From positions 1 to 64,000 of the forward strand of contig SCUS01000050.1 in assembly GCA_004297725.1 (NCBI GenBank): DNA of 64,000 nt, given 5' to 3'. This DNA is from Myxococcaceae bacterium. GTDB lineage: Bacteria; Myxococcota_A; Polyangia; Polyangiales; Ga0077539. Below the pieces are notes generated by a model. That model saw nothing but the letters and a program-made list of their open reading frames with translations. It made no database searches and was not told the DNA's origin. The position numbers and the translations under genes are program-made. Of the stretch, positions 58,961 through 64,000 are shown piece after piece (positions within the stretch are counted from its first letter, which is position 1; the number at the start of each line of letters is the position of its first letter).

Positions 58961-61882
58961 TCACCGGGCCAGCTCCACCAGCGGGCGCAGCAGCGCCTCC
59001 CCCCTCGCCCGCTCGGCGTCGAGATACACCACCAGATGGTCCTGCGCCCGGCTCGCCGCCACGTGCAGCAGGTGCGGCCGCGAGGCCAGCCAGCGCAGGT
59101 GCTTCGGCTCCGTCGCCGTCACCGAGAACACCACCACCCGCCGCTCCCCCCCCTGGAGCTTGTGCACCGTGCGCACCAGCACCCCGTCGTCGTGCACCAG
59201 CCCCCGGCGCAGCAGCTCCCGCTCGATGCGCGCGCTCTGCCCCACGAAGGGCGTGAGCACCGCCACGTCGCGCGCCTCCACCCCGTCGGCCACCAGCGCC
59301 TCCACCAGCGCGATCACCCTCGCGGCCTCCGCCTCGTTGACGATCCCCTCCGGGGCGCGCTCCCCCACGCCCGCCACGTCGCGCACCGCCACCGGCCGGG
59401 TGAGCCGACGCGACACCTGCGCCAGAGAGCGCAGCGGCGTGCGCACGTCGAGCGAGTAGCCGCTCCACGCCGAGGCCAGCGTCACGATCTCCGGCTGCGA
59501 CCTGAAGTGCTCGGTGAGCGAGCGCGGCTCCGACGCCCTCGCCTCGGCCACCGACTGCGCCGAGGTCGTGGCCGACGCCCCCATGCGGAAGGGCTCCGTG
59601 GCGGCCTCGTCGAGCCCCCTCGCGAGCCGCGCATCCACCCGGTCGTCGAGCGTGTAGACCGGAGGGAGCTGCGCCACGTCGCCGGTCACCAGCGCCCGCC
59701 TCGCCCGGGCGAGCGCGGCCACCGTGTACACCGGCGCGCACTGCCCCGCCTCGTCGACCACCAGCCGGTCGATCACCCCGGGGTCGAGCGCGAAGGAGGC
59801 GCGCAGCGAGAGCAGCGTGCACCCCGCCACAGGGAAGAGCGACGACACCGAGGACAGCACCTCCGCCAGCGCCCTCCCTCGCGCGACGAAGCGCTCGTCG
59901 CCGACGATCGCGAGCGCCTGCTCCAGCCGGGGGGCGAGCACCTTGCGATGCGCCCTCGCCCACGCGTCGCGCACCGCCAGCGCCGCCTCCACCAGCGAGG
60001 GATCAGGCGGCGGCGCAGCGCGCTCCTCCTCGCCTCCCCCCACCGCGGCGAGGAGCTCGGACTCCACCCGGTCGAGCTCCCTCTGACGGGCGGGTGCGCG
60101 CAGCGAGCGCTCGGCCTCGTCGAGGAGCGCGAGAGAGCGCTCCATCGCCTCGTGCTGCGCGGTGAGGGAGGCCACCATGTCCTCTCCCTCGACGAGCTCC
60201 CTGAACGGAAGCTCGATCCCGAGCGCCACCAGCACCGGGCGGATCACCTTCCCCCGCTGCACGTTGGCCTGGCGCCACTTCTTCTGGGCGCGAGAGGGCG
60301 ACCGGTCGCCGCCCCCGGTGAGCTGCTCCACCAGCAGCAGCGAGGCGCGGGCGTGGGCGCCCAGCGAGCCTCGGGCGTCGTTCACCCGGGCGGGCAGCAC
60401 CTCGTCGTCCACCTCCATCAGCGGCGGGGCGAGCAGCGGGCGCAGCTCCTCACGGCGCGATCGCAGCCGCTCGACTTCCTTCTTCCGGCGCTCCTTCGCG
60501 GGGCCGAGGGCGGCCATGGCGCGAAGGTGCTCCCTGGCAGGTCGGGCCCGCTCCTCGAAGGCCGCGCGGGCTATCGGGAGGGCGGGGCCGTCGTCGCTGG
60601 AGAGCGCTTCGAGGGCGGCGCGAAGGGCCGGGGCGCTGAGCTCCGCGAGGGCGCGGCGGTTGCCGAGGCGCAGCCCCACCGGGAGCGCGCGAGAGGCCAC
60701 GAAGGGAGCGAGCGCGTGGTCGACCGCGGCGTTGTTGGTGCTGGTCACCACCAGGCCCCAGGGGGTGCTCTGCGCGGGGGGCTTCGCCCAGGTGTCGTCG
60801 AGGGCGCGCGACACGATGGTCTGCGCCGCCAGGTGGTGGAGCAGCGTGGTCTTGCCGCAGCCGGGAGGGCCGCAGAGGGCCACGAGGTCGAGAGATCCCT
60901 CCAGGGCGATGGCGGCCTCGACCTGGGAGCGCGTCGGGGTCGAGGCCCCGTGGGTCCAGAGCGGGGCCCTGCTCGCGGGCGCGGGCTTCGCCCCGAGGAA
61001 GACCGCCAGCGGACCGCCCTTCGGCGTCGGCTCACCCAGGATGCTCGCGAGCTCCGAGCGCAGCCCGCTGGTCGGATCGCCCTTCGGCAGCAGCATGGCG
61101 AGCGCGTGAGGGTGCGCCTGGAGGGAGAGCCTCGCCGAGGCCCGCGAGCGCACCGCGTCGACCAGCGCCCTCAGCTCGTCCCGGGTGGGCGGGGCGTCGT
61201 CGAGCTCCTCCTCGGGGGTCTCCTCGGCGCCCCGAGTGAGGGTGAGCACGGCCGCTCGCACCAGGGCCCCGACGCCCGCGCGCCCTGCGCGGGAGAGGGC
61301 CGCGAGGGCCGGGCCGTCGACGTCGAGGAGCTGCCTCCAGAGCCCCGCGTGGAGCCCGAACGCGGGCTCATCGTCGTCGGGCTCGGGGGCGCGAAGCACC
61401 AGCGAGGTGGGGATGGGCACGGCGGTCCCGAGGCGGGCGCCGTGGGGCAGCTGCCAGTCGGCGTCGTCGAGGCGCCACGTGGCCCGGGCGCCGCTCCAGA
61501 AGAGCAGCGGGGCGGTGCGCCGCTGGCCCGTCTGGACGAAGGACACCAGCGGGAAGCCCAGCACCAGCTCGTCGTCGTCGCCTCGCGCGAGGGCGGCGAG
61601 GTGGGCCTCGAAGAAGGCCCCCGCGCGGGCGGGGATGGGCGAGAGGGAGAGCGAGTCGGCGTCGCGGAGCACGAAGGCCGTGGCGTCGTCGGCGCCTTCG
61701 GAGAAGAGCCGCAGCGAGAGGGCCGCGCCGTCGCGCTGGGGAGGGCGCACCAGCGGGTGCGGGGCGAAGACGAGGTCGTCGGTGCGAGCGGGAGCGACCA
61801 CGCTGGCCTCGGCGCGGGACATCTCCTCCAGCGCGCGGAGCCCGTAGCGCAAGGCGTCGAAGGGGGAGCGTGGCGGCGGCAC
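58961..61882 (-). CDS. superfamily 1 (UPF1/Dna2-like) helicase
   Basis: 973 aa with a GTG start at 61882. The first 330 residues are an unassigned N-terminal region. Motifs of SF1 follow: Walker A CGPPGCGKTTLLHH near residue 340, VVTSTNNAAVDHAL (motif Ia), Walker B VVDEAGQCAPVYTVA near residue 705, VTGDVAQLPPVY (motif III), and VRTVHKLQGGERRVVVFS (motif V) with LHVAASRAQDHLVVY (motif VI). The order and the DEAGQ box fit UPF1-like ATP-dependent helicases. No nuclease domain is obvious. It stands alone between repeats and the secreted repeat protein; a defence role cannot be claimed from this. Confidence 0.88.
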   Translation of the reverse strand: MPPPRSPFDALRYGLRALEEMSRAEASVVAPARTDDLVFAPHPLVRPPQRDGAALSLRLFSEGADDATAFVLRDADSLSLSPIPARAGAFFEAHLAALARGDDDELVLGFPLVSFVQTGQRRTAPLLFWSGARATWRLDDADWQLPHGARLGTAVPIPTSLVLRAPEPDDDEPAFGLHAGLWRQLLDVDGPALAALSRAGRAGVGALVRAAVLTLTRGAEETPEEELDDAPPTRDELRALVDAVRSRASARLSLQAHPHALAMLLPKGDPTSGLRSELASILGEPTPKGGPLAVFLGAKPAPASRAPLWTHGASTPTRSQVEAAIALEGSLDLVALCGPPGCGKTTLLHHLAAQTIVSRALDDTWAKPPAQSTPWGLVVTSTNNAAVDHALAPFVASRALPVGLRLGNRRALAELSAPALRAALEALSSDDGPALPIARAAFEERARPAREHLRAMAALGPAKERRKKEVERLRSRREELRPLLAPPLMEVDDEVLPARVNDARGSLGAHARASLLLVEQLTGGGDRSPSRAQKKWRQANVQRGKVIRPVLVALGIELPFRELVEGEDMVASLTAQHEAMERSLALLDEAERSLRAPARQRELDRVESELLAAVGGGEEERAAPPPDPSLVEAALAVRDAWARAHRKVLAPRLEQALAIVGDERFVARGRALAEVLSSVSSLFPVAGCTLLSLRASFALDPGVIDRLVVDEAGQCAPVYTVAALARARRALVTGDVAQLPPVYTLDDRVDARLARGLDEAATEPFRMGASATTSAQSVAEARASEPRSLTEHFRSQPEIVTLASAWSGYSLDVRTPLRSLAQVSRRLTRPVAVRDVAGVGERAPEGIVNEAEAARVIALVEALVADGVEARDVAVLTPFVGQSARIERELLRRGLVHDDGVLVRTVHKLQGGERRVVVFSVTATEPKHLRWLASRPHLLHVAASRAQDHLVVYLDAERARGEALLRPLVELAR

Positions 61883-62045
61883 GGCGAGGGGGGATCCCTC
61901 TACCGCAACGCGCGCGGTGGCGCTCGCAGGGCGAGCGACCGACGAGGGATGGCGATGGGAGGGGGAAGGAGCGGGAGGGAGGCCCTGAGCTCACCGGCGG
62001 CCGATCACGCGGAGCGCGACGGTCGCCGGGGCCGAAGGGGAGCGA

Positions 62046-64000
62046 TCAGGGGTTGGTGTACGAGGCGGCGCAGAAGCCGATGTTCTCGTCGGGGTAGCAG
62101 GACAGGCTGCCGCGGAGGGTAGAGCTACCCTCGTGGTGCCAGTACCAGCGGTTGCGCTGCGGCGAGAAGGTGAACGAGCACATGTCGCTCAGGCCCGACA
62201 CGCCGCCGACGTTCGGGAACGACGCCAGCGTGGAGATCGCCCCGTTGGACACCTGCATGCGCGAGATGGTGTTCGAGTTGGTCACGTAGTCGACGTAGAG
62301 CTGGCCGCCGAAGAACTCCGCGGTGCCCCAGAACGCCCAGTTCTCGCAGCTGAAGTGCGTCGGGATGGGCCGGGCGCCCAGGTCGACGACGCTGCCCGTG
62401 GACAGCGCGATGTCGTAGGCGCGGGTGCCGTTGAGGATCACGACGCGATCCCAGCCGGCGAAGATGCCGGTGCCCGAGCCCACGGAGATGGGGGTCGACA
62501 GCGCGACGGAGCGGCCCGTGCGGGCGCCCGAGTTGCCGTCGAGCTCGATGAGGTGCGTCACGACGCCGCCCGCCCCGGCGAAGCCGCCGGGGATGAAGGC
62601 CGTCGCGCTGCTGCCGAGCGCGTAGATCGCGCCGGTGCGGAGGTTCTGCGTGACCGAGTCGAGCTGCGCCGGGCTGGCCGCGGCGACGGTTCCGCCGCCG
62701 AGGTCGGAGGAGCTGAAGCGGCCGGTGGCGGAGTCGCCGTTGTAGAAGACGTTCGTCGCCGAGACGGCGATGCCGCCGCGGTCGTCGCCGGTCACGCCGC
62801 CGTGGTCGATCGCGCTGCACGACGAGGCGCTGAGCGCCCCGATGCGGAACGTGTCGTTGGGGTAGCTGAACGCCGCGGTGCAGTACCCGATGGTCTCGTC
62901 ACCCGAGCGGAACTGCGAGGTGCCCTCGTGGTGGAAGTACCAGCGGCTGTTCGACGGCTGCACCGTGAACGAGCACATGTCGCTCAGGTTGGAGAAGGCG
63001 CCGAGCGTGGTGACGGTGCCCGAGGGCACGGCCGCGCGGGCGATGGTCGTCGAGTTGGCGACGTAGTCGATGTAGAGCTGACCACCGAAGAACTCCATCG
63101 TCCCCCAGTAGGCCCACGACTCGCAGCCGCTGCGCGACAGGCCGGCCATCGCGCCCAGGTCGCTCACGAGACCGGTCGGCGAGATGTGGTAGAAGCGCGA
63201 GCCGGTGTGCACGCCCATGCGGTCGTAGCCGGAGAAGATTCCGGTGCCGCTGGGCAGCGTGATCCGCGCCGACAGGGCGATCGCGGTGGTGGTGAGCGCG
63301 CCGGTGTCGCCGTTGATCTCGATGAGGTGCGTGGCGATGCCGCCGCCGTAGTTCATCGCGGTCGTGGCGCTGGTGCCGAAGGTGTAGACCTTGCCGGTGC
63401 GGAGGTTGCTCACGATGGCGTCGTACTGACGCCCGACGCGGGTGCCGCCGGAGAGGTTCGTGAGGGCGAAGCGCCCGGTGGCGGTGTCACCCGTGTAGAA
63501 CACCTGGGAGTTCGAGACGGCGATGCCGCCGCGGTCGTCGCCGGTGATCACGTTGTGCTCGATCGCCGCGCAGCCCGCGGTGGAGAGCGTGTCGATGCGG
63601 AACGACAGCCCCGTGACCGCCGAGACGCAGGCGCCCGCGGTGCAGGTCTGGTTCTCGGCGCAGCGGGTGCCGCAGCCGCCGCAGTTGTTGACGTCGCCGG
63701 TGGTGGCGATGCAGGTGCCGCCGCAGAGGGTGGTGCCCGCCGGGCAGGCGCAGGAGCCGCCGACGCAGGAGCGGCCGCCGGTGCAGACCGTGCCGCAGGC
63801 GCCGCAGTGGGCGCTGTTGGTCGCGGTGGAGACGCAGGCGCCGTTGCAGAGCGTGGTGCCCGCGGCGCAGGCGCCGAAGGTCACGCCGAGCTCGAAGTTG
63901 CCGCCCGCGGAGCAGCTGTCCACGTAGAGCACGTGGAGGCCGGCGCCCGCGGCGAGGGTCGTGTTGAGGGTCGTGTTGGCGCCGCAGCTCGCGTTGGCCG
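62046..64000 (-). CDS. large secreted repeat protein with Stig1-like Cys motifs (5' end outside the window)
   Basis: The frame is open from base 63998, so only the C-terminal 650 aa are seen. It begins with an Asn/Thr-rich part and three Cys modules with the pattern C-x-A-G-T-T-L-C-x-G-x-C and H/N-C-G-x-C-G-x-x-C, common in myxobacterial surface proteins. Then come two repeats of about 250-265 residues that are clearly homologous to each other (both have TGDDRGGIAVS, GDxATGRF, NLRTGxxY, ITL/VGSGTGIF, SCExWAxWGTxEFFGGQLY and LSDMCSFT). Each looks like a beta-propeller domain. It is probably a surface binding protein. The stop is at 62046. Confidence 0.8.
   Translation of the reverse strand, partial: ANASCGANTTLNTTLAAGAGLHVLYVDSCSAGGNFELGVTFGACAAGTTLCNGACVSTATNSAHCGACGTVCTGGRSCVGGSCACPAGTTLCGGTCIATTGDVNNCGGCGTRCAENQTCTAGACVSAVTGLSFRIDTLSTAGCAAIEHNVITGDDRGGIAVSNSQVFYTGDTATGRFALTNLSGGTRVGRQYDAIVSNLRTGKVYTFGTSATTAMNYGGGIATHLIEINGDTGALTTTAIALSARITLPSGTGIFSGYDRMGVHTGSRFYHISPTGLVSDLGAMAGLSRSGCESWAYWGTMEFFGGQLYIDYVANSTTIARAAVPSGTVTTLGAFSNLSDMCSFTVQPSNSRWYFHHEGTSQFRSGDETIGYCTAAFSYPNDTFRIGALSASSCSAIDHGGVTGDDRGGIAVSATNVFYNGDSATGRFSSSDLGGGTVAAASPAQLDSVTQNLRTGAIYALGSSATAFIPGGFAGAGGVVTHLIELDGNSGARTGRSVALSTPISVGSGTGIFAGWDRVVILNGTRAYDIALSTGSVVDLGARPIPTHFSCENWAFWGTAEFFGGQLYVDYVTNSNTISRMQVSNGAISTLASFPNVGGVSGLSDMCSFTFSPQRNRWYWHHEGSSTLRGSLSCYPDENIGFCAASYTNP

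Noticed and set aside
58961..61882. Defence island made of the SF1 helicase and the neighbouring unrecognised operon
   Set aside because: Helicase and operon are separated by the repeat array and the promoter region, and no nuclease, methylase or known defence effector accompanies them.

Overview
The window is very GC-rich DNA (mostly above 70% by eye) packed with genes on both strands. It most likely comes from a myxobacterium (Myxococcota, Polyangia-type). The clues are Hanks-type Ser/Thr kinases, many lipoproteins and secreted proteins with Asp-Ala-Gly-rich linkers, C-terminal tails of the MYXO-CTERM kind (a Cys/Gly segment, a hydrophobic stretch, then an Arg run), and a DUF2330 protein. 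The taxonomic call is inference from gene content. No rRNA, tRNA or CRISPR array was seen.

Layout. 1-4.6 kb: minus-strand operon of two dnaJ genes, a HEAT-repeat protein and the start of a lipoprotein. 4.7-8.2 kb: a secreted/membrane protein coupled to a Ser/Thr kinase. 8.3-10.2 kb: atpD-atpC without the rest of the ATP synthase genes. 10.4-14.6 kb: VKOR-DsbA fusion, PQQ-propeller lipoprotein, sppA. 14.6-18.5 kb: lipoprotein operon (P460-like, imelysin, di-haem oxidoreductase) plus an FG-GAP-like lipoprotein. 18.5-22.9 kb: AlkZ-like winged-helix protein, Fam20-like kinase, NAGPA-like enzyme, ttcA. 22.9-31.8 kb: outer-membrane-type protein and lipoprotein, sirtuin, aldo/keto reductase, SF2 helicase, phosphodiesterase-like enzyme, parallel beta-helix protein. 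31.9-39.6 kb: MOSC protein, a small-protein/nucleotidyltransferase pair, and an unusual Hsp70-like set. 39.8-47.9 kb: adenosine deaminase, a second kinase, Tat-exported PhoD-like phosphatase, rho, and a matrixin-type protease operon. 47.9-51.6 kb: DUF2330 protein and the membrane pyrophosphatase.

51.6-58.9 kb is the accessory part. It holds a DUF559 endonuclease gene inside a near-perfect 57-bp inverted repeat, an ISAs1-family insertion sequence, a lower-GC minus-strand operon encoding unrecognised proteins, and a head-to-head array of 48-bp repeats. The operon encodes a 126-aa predicted beta-rich protein, a 607-aa protein with YEILP motifs and 26 cysteines, and a Cys-rich lipoprotein. Its likely promoter has a G5(AG)7 microsatellite between -35 and -10 and a perfect palindrome at the expected start of transcription, the layout of a phase-variable, repressor-controlled promoter. 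I consider this operon the best candidate for an undescribed system. The window ends with a UPF1-like SF1 helicase and the 3' part of a large secreted repeat protein.

A genome-wide theme is promoter placement. At least eight genes have a TAnnnT-like box (often TA[AG]G[GC]T) only 7-11 bases before the start codon and no Shine-Dalgarno sequence, suggesting leaderless mRNAs. Other genes (hppA, atpD, the 607-aa protein) have clear Shine-Dalgarno sequences.
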